Of a stretch of DNA of 47,878 bases, positions 31,645 through 40,880 are shown in pieces. The position numbers and the translations under genes are program-made. The notes beneath the pieces were generated by a model. It had not been told where the DNA came from. It saw only the letters and a list, made by a program, of their open reading frames with translations, and searched no databases. The stretch spans positions 28,642 through 76,519 of the forward strand of contig DGTD01000048.1 of NCBI GenBank assembly GCA_002396385.1, in the 5' to 3' direction. The stretch is from Bacteroidales bacterium UBA4345. Lineage in GTDB: Bacteria; Bacteroidota; Bacteroidia; Bacteroidales; Paludibacteraceae. The stretch's first letter is position 1; each line of letters begins with the position of its first letter.

Positions 31645-32763
31645 ATGAATTTATTACGTTATTTTTTATTTTCGGTTTCGGCTCTCTCGCTAGTCTTCAC
31701 TTCTTGTACCGACAGCGACCACTTTGTGGTGACTGGAACCGTTGACGGGGCCGGTGGCTCCACTGCTTATCTGGTGCGTGAGGGCATCGACAGTGTTGTA
31801 GTGTGCGATTCGGTCGCTATAGCCTCGTCGGGTAAGTTTAAATTGAAGGGGAAGCGTCGTCCCGAACCTGAATTTTACTCCTTACGCGTCGATTCTGCTT
31901 CTTTGTGGCTGGCTGTTGACTCTTCCGAACATATAGAAGTGACGGCCGACCGCAAGTTTACCAGTTGCAGGTTGAAAGGGTCGGTTCATAGTGAACAGCT
32001 GTTGCAGTGGCAACACTACATTCGTTGTATCGACGATAGTTTGGCACGCTTTATCACCTCTCAAAACGACCGGAATAAGGTCGATTCTGCCCTTTTTGCC
32101 ATGGTGAGTGCGTATAAAGACACGGCAAATTCATTTATTCAGAAAAACGCGGCTTCTCCAGTCTCGTACTACCTGTTATTCAAAAAAGTTACGATGGGGT
32201 TGCAACCTTTCGAACCTGTACAACGCGAAGACTTCCATGCTTTTGCGGTTGTGGCGAATGCGTGGAACAAACGTTATCCGTCTTCTTTGCGCTCGCTCTA
32301 TCTTAAAGATTTGGTGCAGAATGTGCAGCGGCTGAAACAAACGGAAACTTTTCAACAGGCAACGGCAAATACGCCACGGACGGGTTTCGTTGACTTGGAA
32401 TACCCCAACGCTTCAGGGAAAATGGTTAAACTGTCGGATTTGAAAGGACGGAATGTGTTGTTAGAATTCTGCTACTTGGCGCAGATGTCAGACGAGGTGA
32501 ATCAGACTCTGAAGACGCTCTATGATAAATACCGGGGAAAGGGCTTCGACATCTATATGGTGACTTTTGACCGGAATATCGAAGTTTGGAAACAAAAGGC
32601 GGCGGCTTTACCTTGGACGGTTGTGCTCGATTCCGGACAAACTGCGGCACAAACCTATAATTTCAGAAATGTGCCGACTAATTACTTTATTTCAAAAGAC
32701 GGCAATATCGTTGGGCGCGATGTCACCCTTGCCGAAATGGAAGATTACTTGAAGAGTCACTAA
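31645..32763 (+). CDS. thioredoxin-fold lipoprotein (TlpA-like) lacking the CXXC motif
   Basis: This 372-residue lipoprotein has lipobox 'VFTSC'. The N-terminal region to about residue 110 resembles DUF4369, a helical middle follows, and the C-terminal 130 residues form a TlpA/AhpC-like thioredoxin fold ('SGKMVKLSDLKGRNVLLEFC' through 'VPTNYFISKDGNIVGRD', with the cis-Pro segment 'NVPTNYF'). Where TlpA has WCxxC this protein has 'CYLAQMSDEVN', with one cysteine only and no CXXC, so it cannot do normal disulfide exchange. Related Bacteroidota proteins without the motif exist. It may bind rather than reduce. The next gene follows by 13 bp. Confidence 0.85.
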   Translation: MNLLRYFLFSVSALSLVFTSCTDSDHFVVTGTVDGAGGSTAYLVREGIDSVVVCDSVAIASSGKFKLKGKRRPEPEFYSLRVDSASLWLAVDSSEHIEVTADRKFTSCRLKGSVHSEQLLQWQHYIRCIDDSLARFITSQNDRNKVDSALFAMVSAYKDTANSFIQKNAASPVSYYLLFKKVTMGLQPFEPVQREDFHAFAVVANAWNKRYPSSLRSLYLKDLVQNVQRLKQTETFQQATANTPRTGFVDLEYPNASGKMVKLSDLKGRNVLLEFCYLAQMSDEVNQTLKTLYDKYRGKGFDIYMVTFDRNIEVWKQKAAALPWTVVLDSGQTAAQTYNFRNVPTNYFISKDGNIVGRDVTLAEMEDYLKSH

Positions 32764-32776
32764 AAGATATATCAAT

Positions 32777-33292
32777 ATGAATTATCGCTTTTTTATTATT
32801 CCTGTTTCTGTGGTAATGCTGTCGGCTTGTGGTGGTAGTAACGTGTCGGACCAGAATAATGCCGACTCTGTTGCCGTAACGACCCCTTCCGAAAAAGACG
32901 CACAAACAGAGAAAACGGGAATTGAATATGTCAATAACCGTTTCCTCTTCTCGGTTACCGTTCCGAACGACTTCGTTGCCCAACCTGATCCTGAAAATGG
33001 AGACGGACGCACGTTCAAACGTGGAAATGCGCAGATAATAGCTTATGCGGGTTATGCCGGGTCGTTCGACGAGGTTTTGGCTTTGGGCGGCAGCGACAGC
33101 GATACCTATAATGCCCATAAAGACAATTGGGCTGTTTGGTCGGGTGTAGAAGAGGGCAAGATATACTATAAAAAGACCGTATTTAAAAACGGGGTGGCCT
33201 TCTCGCTGTTCTTCGAGTATCCGGAGAATGAGAAAAACGAGTTCGACTCTATTATTAGCCTGGTAGATAGGTCTTGGGTGACGGGGCAGTGA
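32777..33292 (+). CDS. uncharacterised lipoprotein
   Basis: This 171-residue protein has a signal peptide ending in lipobox 'LSACG' (Cys about residue 18), a low-complexity acidic linker, and a compact domain beginning 'YVNNRFLFSVTVPNDFVAQP'. The domain includes 'NAQIIAYAGYAGSFDE' and 'FSLFFEYPENEKNEFDSIIS'. The strand pattern recalls PsbP-like lipoproteins, but I cannot assign a family. It is probably cotranscribed with the thioredoxin-fold gene and ends before a bidirectional terminator. Confidence 0.75.
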   Translation: MNYRFFIIPVSVVMLSACGGSNVSDQNNADSVAVTTPSEKDAQTEKTGIEYVNNRFLFSVTVPNDFVAQPDPENGDGRTFKRGNAQIIAYAGYAGSFDEVLALGGSDSDTYNAHKDNWAVWSGVEEGKIYYKKTVFKNGVAFSLFFEYPENEKNEFDSIISLVDRSWVTGQ

Positions 33293-33315
33293 AAAAAGCC
33301 CTTGAAGATAAAACG

Positions 33316-33359
33316 AAGAGGAGCACGGATGTGAGAATCTGTGCTCCTCTTTACTTTTT
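33316..33359. terminator. Bidirectional terminator between convergent genes
   Basis: A 15-bp stem AAGAGGAGCACGGAT/ATCTGTGCTCCTCTT with one G-U pair and a 6-nt loop has ACTTTTTG after it and, on the minus strand, CGTTTTATC. Confidence 0.9.
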
Positions 33360-33374
33360 GTTGAATTTAAACTT

Positions 33375-33746
33375 TTAGCTGAGATCGCCAGTCAGGAATT
33401 TGTATTTGTCGCTGGTCTCAAAATCAAGGTCTTCAATCTGTGTGAAAAGGCGTTTTAGAGCTGCAATCTCTTCCTTCGAGGGGTTTGCGGGGTTGTTAGC
33501 CGTAAGCTCAATCCGGTCGTTAAACTCGCTAATGAGGGCGTTGAGCTTGTCGAACTTTCCAATTAGCTCTTCACGTGTTGCTTTTTCATCGTCGTTGTGT
33601 GGGTTGAAATCTTGTACCGACTCTTTGTATTCTAGCATCAATTCGGCTTCCGCCTGAGTGTAAAGGAGTTCGTCGGTGTCTTGAATCTCCATTAATAAAT
33701 CTTCTGTACTCATCATATTTCTGTAATTTGTTGATTTGGTTTTCAT
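33375..33746 (-). CDS. small acidic protein, unknown
   Basis: The product has up to 123 residues with no signal peptide. It is strongly acidic and helical ('DLLMEIQDTDELLYTQAEAE', 'LIGKFDKLNALISEFNDRIE'), probably a short coiled-coil protein in the cytoplasm. I recognise no family. Alternative starts are at 33716 and 33713 (MMSTEDLL). It lies 95 bp downstream of the AmpG-like gene in the same direction and ends just before the bidirectional terminator, which supports a real transcript. Confidence 0.6.
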   Translation of the reverse strand: MKTKSTNYRNMMSTEDLLMEIQDTDELLYTQAEAELMLEYKESVQDFNPHNDDEKATREELIGKFDKLNALISEFNDRIELTANNPANPSKEEIAALKRLFTQIEDLDFETSDKYKFLTGDLS

Positions 33747-33841
33747 AGAGTGGCGGGCACTGTGTATAAGAGCCCCTATGGCATAGAATATGGATATATG
33801 CCATCTTCACTACCTAAGTTACACAACTATTTTGATTTTTC

Positions 33842-35227
33842 CTATTCCTTTTTGCCAAAATTTTCATCAAAAGGCAACCGGTGGGCAATTATAAAGCCCG
33901 GAATGGTACAGATGCAGACCCAAACAAAGAAGTTCGTATAGCCAATGTGTTCTTGTATCCAACCAGCCACAAGGCCTGGTAACATCATGCCTAAAGCCAT
34001 GAAACCGGTGCTGATGGCGTAGAAGGTTGTTTTATATTGTCCGCGCGAGAAGTAGATGAGGTAGAGAGTGAATGCGGCAAACCCCAGACCATAACCCAGC
34101 TGCTCGATGCACAACAGTAGGGTGATTAGAATGTAGTTGTCTGGTTGCCAGTAAGCCATCAGCACGTAAACAAGGTTCGGCACGTTCATGAAGACAACCA
34201 TTGGGAAGAACCACTTCTTCATGCCGTCTCTCGATATCAGGTAACCCCCCAACAGCCCGCCTATGGTCAGGGCTAGGATTCCGAATACACCGTAAATGAT
34301 GCCAATATCTTTGGTTTCGATGCCCAATCCTCCGTTGGCAACGCTGTCGTTTAAGAAAAGGTACGACATTTTTGACAACTGGGCCTCTCCCAAACGGAAT
34401 AACAGAATGAAGGACAATGCAAGTCCGAACCCTTTTTTGGTGATGAATTTATAAAAGGTGCGGTAGAATGTGTGTACAATGTGTATGTTGTTTAGAAGGG
34501 GTGAAATGTCGCTTGCCGGTTTTGGTAGCGTTATGCCGTGGTAAAGGCGCAACATGAATATCAGGCCTCCTATAATGAAGAATGTACACGACCAAGCCAT
34601 TGGTATGTCTCCTGTTTTCTCTTCAAGCAGGCCTGCAAGATAAAGCAGACCTCCCTGGCCGACAATTGTACTGAAACGGTAGAACGTGTTGCGGATTCCA
34701 ACATAGAAACTCTGTTGGTGCGAGTTAAGAGCCAGTATGTAGAGACCGTCGGCTGCAATGTCGTGGGTGGCACTGCTGAAAGCAATGAGCCAAAAAACAA
34801 TCATACTAATGGCAAAAAAATGGTTGGCACCCTGCATAAGCAGCAGTCCTATGCCTGCAAAACCGGCTCCCATCAGCATCTGCGTGCTCAAAACCCACCA
34901 GCGTTTGGTCTTGATAAGGTCTACAAACGGACTCCAAAACGGTTTTATAACCCATGGTAGGTAAAGCCAACTGGTGAAAAATGCGACTTCGGTATTGTTG
35001 AAACCCATCTTGTTGTAGAAAGCTATGGCCAGCATGGTTACTATAACGAATGGCAAGCCTTCCGCAAAGTAAAGGCTGGGTACCCAACTGTATGCTTTGG
35101 GGGTGGTTTCGGTAGCACAATTGTAGGCTTCTGAGACTTTTACCTCTCCCTCATTCATGTCGTTTTTTGGGGACGTTATGTCTTTGGCTTCTTTAGAAGA
35201 AGTCATCATTTGTTTCTGTTCTTCCAT
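33842..35227 (-). CDS. AmpG-like MFS transporter (muropeptide permease family)
   Basis: This 461-residue membrane protein has about 12 helices after a 45-residue polar N-terminus. 'WVPSLYFAEGLPFVIVTMLA' is the recognisable AmpG/acetyl-CoA-transporter-like first helix. 'WVIKPFWSPFVDLIKTKRWW' is loop 2-3 with the conserved KP.W.P..D. 'SATHDIAADGLYILAL' is helix 4-5 with the family's DIAxDG. AmpG imports anhydro-muropeptides for cell-wall recycling, and Bacteroidota homologs have not all been tested. The start is 35227 because the longer frame begins with TTG inside the -7 box. Confidence 0.85.
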   Translation of the reverse strand: MEEQKQMMTSSKEAKDITSPKNDMNEGEVKVSEAYNCATETTPKAYSWVPSLYFAEGLPFVIVTMLAIAFYNKMGFNNTEVAFFTSWLYLPWVIKPFWSPFVDLIKTKRWWVLSTQMLMGAGFAGIGLLLMQGANHFFAISMIVFWLIAFSSATHDIAADGLYILALNSHQQSFYVGIRNTFYRFSTIVGQGGLLYLAGLLEEKTGDIPMAWSCTFFIIGGLIFMLRLYHGITLPKPASDISPLLNNIHIVHTFYRTFYKFITKKGFGLALSFILLFRLGEAQLSKMSYLFLNDSVANGGLGIETKDIGIIYGVFGILALTIGGLLGGYLISRDGMKKWFFPMVVFMNVPNLVYVLMAYWQPDNYILITLLLCIEQLGYGLGFAAFTLYLIYFSRGQYKTTFYAISTGFMALGMMLPGLVAGWIQEHIGYTNFFVWVCICTIPGFIIAHRLPFDENFGKKE

Positions 35228-35248
35228 AAAGAGAATTTTCCTACACTG

Positions 35249-35256
35249 CAAAGTTA
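35249..35256 (-). promoter_or_regulatory. -7 box of the AmpG-like gene
   Basis: Minus-strand TAACTTTGC lies 21 nt before the ATG at 35227 and overlaps the TTG codon of the extended frame. Confidence 0.6.
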
Positions 35257-35394
35257 TTCATTTTAAGCCAAACAAGTCCCATTTTATTGGCTATTCTTCC
35301 CATTTGTCTGAAGAAAGCGGGTTCTGAAGAACGCTTTTTTTACAAACAAATGGTTATAGCCCTTTTTTTGACAGAAAAATCGGTCGGTTTGTTG

Positions 35395-35402
35395 TATATT
35401 TG
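35395..35402 (+). promoter_or_regulatory. -7 box of the activase-family gene
   Basis: TATATTTGC lies 61 nt before the start codon. A TTTG at 35367-35370 is 24 nt upstream, slightly long for a -33 element. Confidence 0.6.
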
Positions 35403-35463
35403 CAGTAAAGTTTGTTTGCCCCTTCGGGGTGGAACTTTGTATTTGAATGAAAGATAGATTTAC

Positions 35464-38400
35464 ATGGAGATGCAAACCTTCAATATTGGTCTGGATGCGG
35501 GCTCAACAACACTTAAATTAGTGGTTACGAATTCGAATGGCGATGTGGTTTATGCCGATTACCAGCGCCATCATGCCGATATAGTCCGAACCCTGTCTGT
35601 TTCCCTAAAAACGCTATTGCAGAAAATGGGTGATGTGAACGTCCGTTTTCAGATTACCGGTTCTGCTGGAATGGGTTTGTCTGAACGTTACCATATCCCC
35701 TTTACACAAGAGGTTGTTGCGGCTACAGAGGTTATTGAAAGGAAGTTCCCACAGGTCCGTACCCTTATCGATATAGGAGGCGAGGACAGTAAAATCATTT
35801 TCTTCAATAAAAATATGCAGGCCGATATGCGTATGAACGGCAATTGTGCTGGAGGTACGGGTGCTTTTATCGACCAAATGGCGGCTATACTTAACGTATC
35901 GACCAACGAATTGAACTCCCTTGCTGAAAAATCCGATACGATTTACCCTATAGCGTCGCGTTGTGGCGTTTTCTCAAAAACCGATATACAGAACCTGATT
36001 GCACTGAACGTAAAGCGCGAAGATATTGCTATATCTATCTTCAACGCTGTGGCAACCCAGGTGCTTTCCACTCTGTCGCGCGGTTGCGACATCGTTCCAA
36101 AGGTTTTTTTGTGTGGCGGCCCTTTTGCCTTTATCCCTGCACTGAAAAACTTGGTGAAGGACAAACTGAATCTTGCTGACGACGATATTATTCTTGATCC
36201 GCACGCACAGGTTATCCCCGCTTGGGGAGCCAGTCTTTCAGCTTCCGATGGTAATGAGGTGAAACCGTTAAGTAGCTTCATCGACTTTTTCGAAAAGCAA
36301 CCCTCTGCAAGTGCCAGGGCGCAGAGTGCCCTGCTCCCTTTGTTTAAGGACGATGCCGAGTTTGAGGCGTGGAAGGCCGATAAGCAAAAACATGCCATCA
36401 AAAAGGTGACGATGGCGGAACTCGACAGCGACGAGTGCTACATCGGCATCGATTCGGGCTCTACAACCACCAAGGTGGTGGCTACCGATTTGCACGATAA
36501 TATATTTTTCACTTTTTATAAAAAGAGTAGCGGCAGACCGTTAGAGGTGGCCCAAGAAGGTTTGAAGCAACTTTACGAAGAAGCGAAGGCTGCAGGACGC
36601 GAGCTAAAGGTCCGTGGCAGTTGCTCTATCGGTTATGGTGAAGACCTTGTGAGAACCGCTTTCGGCCTCGACTACGGAATGGTGGAGACCATTGCCCACT
36701 ACACTGGTGCGCACAAATTGAATCCGAATGTCTCGTTTATCCTCGATATAGGAGGACAAGACATGAAGGCTATTTTTGTAGACAATGGCGCTATAAACCG
36801 GTTGGAAATCAACGAGGCCTGTTCTTCGGGTTGCGGCTCGTTTATCGATAGCTTTGCCACTTCGCTGAATTGTCCGCTCGACGAGTTTGTCTCGCGTGCA
36901 TGCGCAAGTACTAATCCGTGCGATCTGGGTACGCGTTGCACCGTGTTTATGAATTCGAAGGTGAAACAGTCGTTGCGAGAGGGCGCGCTGCTCGACGATA
37001 TTTCGAGTGGCCTTGCCTATTCGGTGGTGAAAAACTGCCTTTACAAGGTGCTGAAACTCAAATCGGTTGACGAACTTGGCGACCATGTTGTCTTACAGGG
37101 AGGTACTATGCGTAACCTGGCTGTTGTAAGGGCGTTTGAGTTGTCGGTCGGTAAAACGGTGGCTGTGTCGAACTATCCGGAACTGATGGGCGCATACGGC
37201 GGTGCACTCTATGCGAAGCGTATGAAGGAAAAGAGCGGTGACGACCAGTGCCGTCTGTTGCGCGATTTGTGTGATTTGAAAGAATACACCACCAAACCTT
37301 TCCGCTGCTCGGGTTGTGAGAACAATTGCCGTGTGTTGAAGAATGTTTTTGCAAACGGCAAGATTTTCTATTCTGGTAACAAGTGCGAACGTGTCTATAC
37401 AAATAAGGGGGAAAAAGGACGCATGGCGTTCAATATGAACCTCTTCAAAAACGAAACGGTTTTTCATAAAAACATACGCATCGAGGCTGGTAAACAGCCT
37501 TACTTGAGGCTGGGGGTTCCGCGTGCACTGAATATGAACGAGGAGTTCCAATTCTGGAACACGCTGTTTACCAAATGCAACATTGAGGTTGTTCTTTCCC
37601 AACGCTCTTCCTATAAATTGTATGAGCGTGGCTTGAACACTGTGATGGCCGACAATATATGTTTCCCTGCAAAACTGGCGCACGGACATGTGTTCGATTT
37701 GATTGACAAGAAAGTTGACCGCTTGTTCTTCCCATACGTTATTTACGAGATGCAGGACCCGAACACCAACAACAGTTTTAACTGTCCGGTGGTGGCTGGT
37801 TATTCCGACGTTTTGCGCAGTGCGATCAATCCGGAAGAAAAATACGGGATTCCGTTCGATGCTCCGGTCATCAATTTTAAGGATACCAATTTGCTGAAAG
37901 AACAGTGCAAACGGTATTTGAAGGAGCTCTTGGGTAAAAATTTCTCGTCGAAGACGTTTAAAGCGGCTTTTGAGGCCGCTGTTGAAGCCCAAAACAACTA
38001 TGTGAAGGTGTTGCAAGACAAAGCCCAGCACCTGCTGGAGTCGGCGCGGCGCGATGGCCGTATGCTGATTCTGCTTGCCGGACGTCCGTACCATACCGAC
38101 TCGCTGGTGCAGCACAAGGTGTCGGAAATCATAGCGCAGTTCGGTGTTGATGTGGTAACCGAGGACGTTATCCGCCGAGAAGACAGTGGCGACCTGAAAG
38201 ATGTGAACATCATACCGCAGTGGACGTATGTGAACCGCGTGGTGAAGGCTGCCCAGTGGGTTGCTGAAAACAAGACAGACAATATCCATTATGTGCAACT
38301 GACGTCGTTTGGCTGCGGACCTGATGCGTTTGTACTCGACGAAGTGAGCGACATCCTCCAACGTGCACATAAAACACACACCATACTGAAAGTAGACGAT

Positions 38401-39735
38401 GTGAACAATGCGGGGTCGCTGAAACTGCGTATCCGTTCGCTTATCGAAAGCTTGAAGTTCCAAGATGCGGTCCAACGCGAGACTCGTCCTTTTGTTACTA
38501 CCTCGATCTATACGGCCGACGACAAAGGAAAAACAATTCTTGTTCCTTTCTTTAACGACTATGTGTCGCCGTTTGTTCCTGTCGTTTTCGGCCTGATTGG
38601 TGAGAATGTTGAAAATCTGGAGCCAAGCGACCGCTTGTCGGCTGAATATGGCTTGAAATATGCGAACAACGAGGTCTGTTATCCGGCTACTCTTGTGGTA
38701 GGTGACTGCATAAAGGCCCTAAATTCCGGAAAATACGATGCCGACAATATCGTTTTTGCAATCACGCAGACGGGTGGACAGTGCCGTGCCACTAACTACA
38801 TTGCGTTGATGAAGAAAGCCCTGGTGGCTGCCGGATATCCGAAGGTGCCTGTTATCTCGTTGTCGATTATGAATACGATAAACGAACAGCCCGGATTCCA
38901 GCCAGAGGTGAAAAAAGCCGCTAAAGATGCGGTCTATGCGGTCTATTTTGGTGACGCCCTGGCTAAGGTCTATTATGCCTCTGCTGTTAGGGAGAAGGTG
39001 AAGGGCGAGGCTAAGAGACTGCGCGACGAGTATTTGAAACGTGCCGTTGAACTGGTAGCTAACAGACAAAGTAAAAAACTGGTTGATCTTATCAAGGAAG
39101 CGGCCGGCCGATTCGAATCTATTATAGAACATCGCCGTGTACCGCGTATTGGTGTGGTCGGTGAGGTGTTTATCAAGTATAACAGCTATGGACAGCAGTT
39201 CGTTGTCGATTGGTTGGTTAACCATGGCATTGAACCGGTCATTCCTCCGCTTTCCGAGTTCTTTACACAATACTTCCCTAACGCGAAGTATAACAGTAAA
39301 GTGAATCTGGACGAAAAATTGTCGTTAAAGTCTAAGTTCTTGCAGTTGTTTGGTGAAAAAATGCTCAACCATATCGGCAAGAAAATAGATAAGGCTGCTT
39401 CTGTGTTCTCTTATTACGAGCCTTTAGAAAATATCAACAAGGCCGCAAAAAAAGCGGAAAATATTGTAAATTTGGCCGCACAGTTTGGTGAGGGCTGGCT
39501 CATTCCTGCCGAATTCGCCTCTTTTGCGGAGCAAGGCATCCGTGCTGCTGTCAGCTTACAGCCTTTTGGCTGTATTGCTAACCATATTGTTGCAAAAGGT
39601 ATTGAGAAGCGTGTGAAAGACCTGTATCCTGACCTCAATTTGCTATACCTCGATTTCGATGGAGGTGTAAGTGAGGTAAACGTGCAGAACCGCTTGCATT
39701 TTATTGCCCGCCAGGTACAGAAAATGGACCTGTAG
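35464..39735 (+). CDS. giant 2-hydroxyacyl-CoA dehydratase activase/reductase-family protein
   Basis: This 1423-residue protein has two tandem ASKHA ATPase domains of the HgdC/BadF type, 'GLDAGSTTLKLV' (residue 9) and 'GIDSGSTTTKVV' (about 328). Each is followed by its iron-sulfur cysteine loop ('NCAGGTGAFID' with 'SRCGVF', and 'CSSGCGSFIDSFA' with 'TRCTVF'). A cysteine cluster 'FRCSGCENNCRVLKNVF' is near residue 615, a DUF2229-like region starts about 680, and HgdB-like lobes follow ('LLAGRPYHTD', 'VPFFNDYVSPFV'). HgdC-type ATPases drive low-potential electron transfer to radical dehydratases using a 4Fe-4S cluster at a dimer interface. Here the ATPase pair is in one chain together with the acceptor-like part. 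The natural reaction is not established. Monocistronic. Confidence 0.85.
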   Translation: MEMQTFNIGLDAGSTTLKLVVTNSNGDVVYADYQRHHADIVRTLSVSLKTLLQKMGDVNVRFQITGSAGMGLSERYHIPFTQEVVAATEVIERKFPQVRTLIDIGGEDSKIIFFNKNMQADMRMNGNCAGGTGAFIDQMAAILNVSTNELNSLAEKSDTIYPIASRCGVFSKTDIQNLIALNVKREDIAISIFNAVATQVLSTLSRGCDIVPKVFLCGGPFAFIPALKNLVKDKLNLADDDIILDPHAQVIPAWGASLSASDGNEVKPLSSFIDFFEKQPSASARAQSALLPLFKDDAEFEAWKADKQKHAIKKVTMAELDSDECYIGIDSGSTTTKVVATDLHDNIFFTFYKKSSGRPLEVAQEGLKQLYEEAKAAGRELKVRGSCSIGYGEDLVRTAFGLDYGMVETIAHYTGAHKLNPNVSFILDIGGQDMKAIFVDNGAINRLEINEACSSGCGSFIDSFATSLNCPLDEFVSRACASTNPCDLGTRCTVFMNSKVKQSLREGALLDDISSGLAYSVVKNCLYKVLKLKSVDELGDHVVLQGGTMRNLAVVRAFELSVGKTVAVSNYPELMGAYGGALYAKRMKEKSGDDQCRLLRDLCDLKEYTTKPFRCSGCENNCRVLKNVFANGKIFYSGNKCERVYTNKGEKGRMAFNMNLFKNETVFHKNIRIEAGKQPYLRLGVPRALNMNEEFQFWNTLFTKCNIEVVLSQRSSYKLYERGLNTVMADNICFPAKLAHGHVFDLIDKKVDRLFFPYVIYEMQDPNTNNSFNCPVVAGYSDVLRSAINPEEKYGIPFDAPVINFKDTNLLKEQCKRYLKELLGKNFSSKTFKAAFEAAVEAQNNYVKVLQDKAQHLLESARRDGRMLILLAGRPYHTDSLVQHKVSEIIAQFGVDVVTEDVIRREDSGDLKDVNIIPQWTYVNRVVKAAQWVAENKTDNIHYVQLTSFGCGPDAFVLDEVSDILQRAHKTHTILKVDDVNNAGSLKLRIRSLIESLKFQDAVQRETRPFVTTSIYTADDKGKTILVPFFNDYVSPFVPVVFGLIGENVENLEPSDRLSAEYGLKYANNEVCYPATLVVGDCIKALNSGKYDADNIVFAITQTGGQCRATNYIALMKKALVAAGYPKVPVISLSIMNTINEQPGFQPEVKKAAKDAVYAVYFGDALAKVYYASAVREKVKGEAKRLRDEYLKRAVELVANRQSKKLVDLIKEAAGRFESIIEHRRVPRIGVVGEVFIKYNSYGQQFVVDWLVNHGIEPVIPPLSEFFTQYFPNAKYNSKVNLDEKLSLKSKFLQLFGEKMLNHIGKKIDKAASVFSYYEPLENINKAAKKAENIVNLAAQFGEGWLIPAEFASFAEQGIRAAVSLQPFGCIANHIVAKGIEKRVKDLYPDLNLLYLDFDGGVSEVNVQNRLHFIARQVQKMDL

Positions 39736-39852
39736 TGAACGAGATAAGAGGATTTAAGCCTTTTTTTATATAACTTGAACAATTACATTATGCCTATTGC
39801 GGCCCTTTTCGTTTCTAGGGTGGCAGTATGGACACATTAATACTTTTTGTGT

Positions 39853-40872
39853 ATGATTAAACTACTAGGCGCTTTCCTTGCGCTGCTGGTGGCAGTTCCG
39901 GCTGTGGGACAGTCTTTGTCTATAGTCGACCTGACACGGATTTACCATATGTCGGCTGAGTCGCTTCCGCAATTCATGCGGGAGAAGGGATGGAATGGAA
40001 ATACGACGGTTATTGACGGCGACGCTTTCGATATGAGTTGGCAATACAACAACGATGAAGATATTGTGGTAAAACAGAGTGCCGATGGCAGTAAGTTTGT
40101 CTCTTATCGCCTGCACCGTCAGAAAGATATTGACGCTTATAGGGCGGAAAAAATCAATTTCGACCGTTTCGAACGCATTGCCTCACGTAAGAAGAACGTG
40201 GAAATCTACCGCCACAAGTATATTCTGCAAATGCTGACCACCAATACCACAAAGGGAACTCTTACTATCAGGTACGAGTACCATCCCGATGGCGATTTCT
40301 GGTCGAATTTGATTGATGCGAATATGAAGCCCGATGCCTATGAAGTGGGTACATTCCTCCCACAAGAGGGTGGCGTGGTTATCGGATTGGCGCCCGATAG
40401 CACTGAGGTTTACATTGTGGCTATGGAGGATGTGAAAAATGGAGGCGGCTGCAGTTGGAGCTCGCATAAAGATGATGTGGAGGGTTGCTTTAACTCTAAT
40501 ATGTGGAATAAGGCTAATTTCGATTTTTCCGGTAAGGCAAATACGAAGGCTGTTCTCGGCTATGTGCTCGATAACTGTGAGGCCCAGTTGCGTGCGGTGC
40601 AGCTGGCTTGCGACTATAGGGGCGGCAACCACAACGATTGGTATCTGCCTTCCATTGCCCAACTGAAGCAGATTGCCGATAACAAGAACGATATTGATGA
40701 GTCGTTGCGCAACAATGGCGGAATATCAATTGCCAAAACTTGGTATTGGAGCAGTTCGCAATATAACGAAACGATGGTCTGGTCCATCAACTTTGCCACT
40801 TTGATGATTGGTCAGAGCGCAAAAGACGGACATGACCGGGTCCGTCCCGTAAGGTCGGTGAAACTGCGCTAG
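39853..40872 (+). CDS. exported DUF1566 (Lcl C-terminal-like) protein
   Basis: This 339-residue protein has a signal peptide ('IKLLGAFLALLVAVPAVGQ'), an N-terminal domain of about 150 residues of unknown type, and a C-terminal lectin-like DUF1566 domain. The domain has 'NDWYLPSIAQLKQIADNKND', 'TWYWSSSQYNETMVWSINF' and 'RVRPVRSVKL', the hallmarks of the family. The same fold occurs twice in each of the large proteins at 15618 and 20359, but this one is not close to them in sequence. The start is the ATG at 39853. It converges with the next gene with only 8 bp between the stop codons and no terminator visible there. Confidence 0.8.
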   Translation: MIKLLGAFLALLVAVPAVGQSLSIVDLTRIYHMSAESLPQFMREKGWNGNTTVIDGDAFDMSWQYNNDEDIVVKQSADGSKFVSYRLHRQKDIDAYRAEKINFDRFERIASRKKNVEIYRHKYILQMLTTNTTKGTLTIRYEYHPDGDFWSNLIDANMKPDAYEVGTFLPQEGGVVIGLAPDSTEVYIVAMEDVKNGGGCSWSSHKDDVEGCFNSNMWNKANFDFSGKANTKAVLGYVLDNCEAQLRAVQLACDYRGGNHNDWYLPSIAQLKQIADNKNDIDESLRNNGGISIAKTWYWSSSQYNETMVWSINFATLMIGQSAKDGHDRVRPVRSVKLR

Positions 40873-40880
40873 TTTTGTTC

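Noticed and set aside
35308..35340. hairpin AAAGCGGGTTCTGAAGAACGC followed by T-run, plus strand
   Set aside because: It resembles a terminator, but no plus-strand gene precedes it and the stem has a 2-nt bulge.
37093..38475. 460-residue minus-strand frame inside the giant activase gene
   Set aside because: It is antisense to conserved domains, and its composition is what reverse-complemented codons give.
39800..39849. 16-codon frame and TACTTTTTG box just before the DUF1566 gene
   Set aside because: The frame is too short to support. The box has the wrong spacing and ends 3 nt before the ATG.
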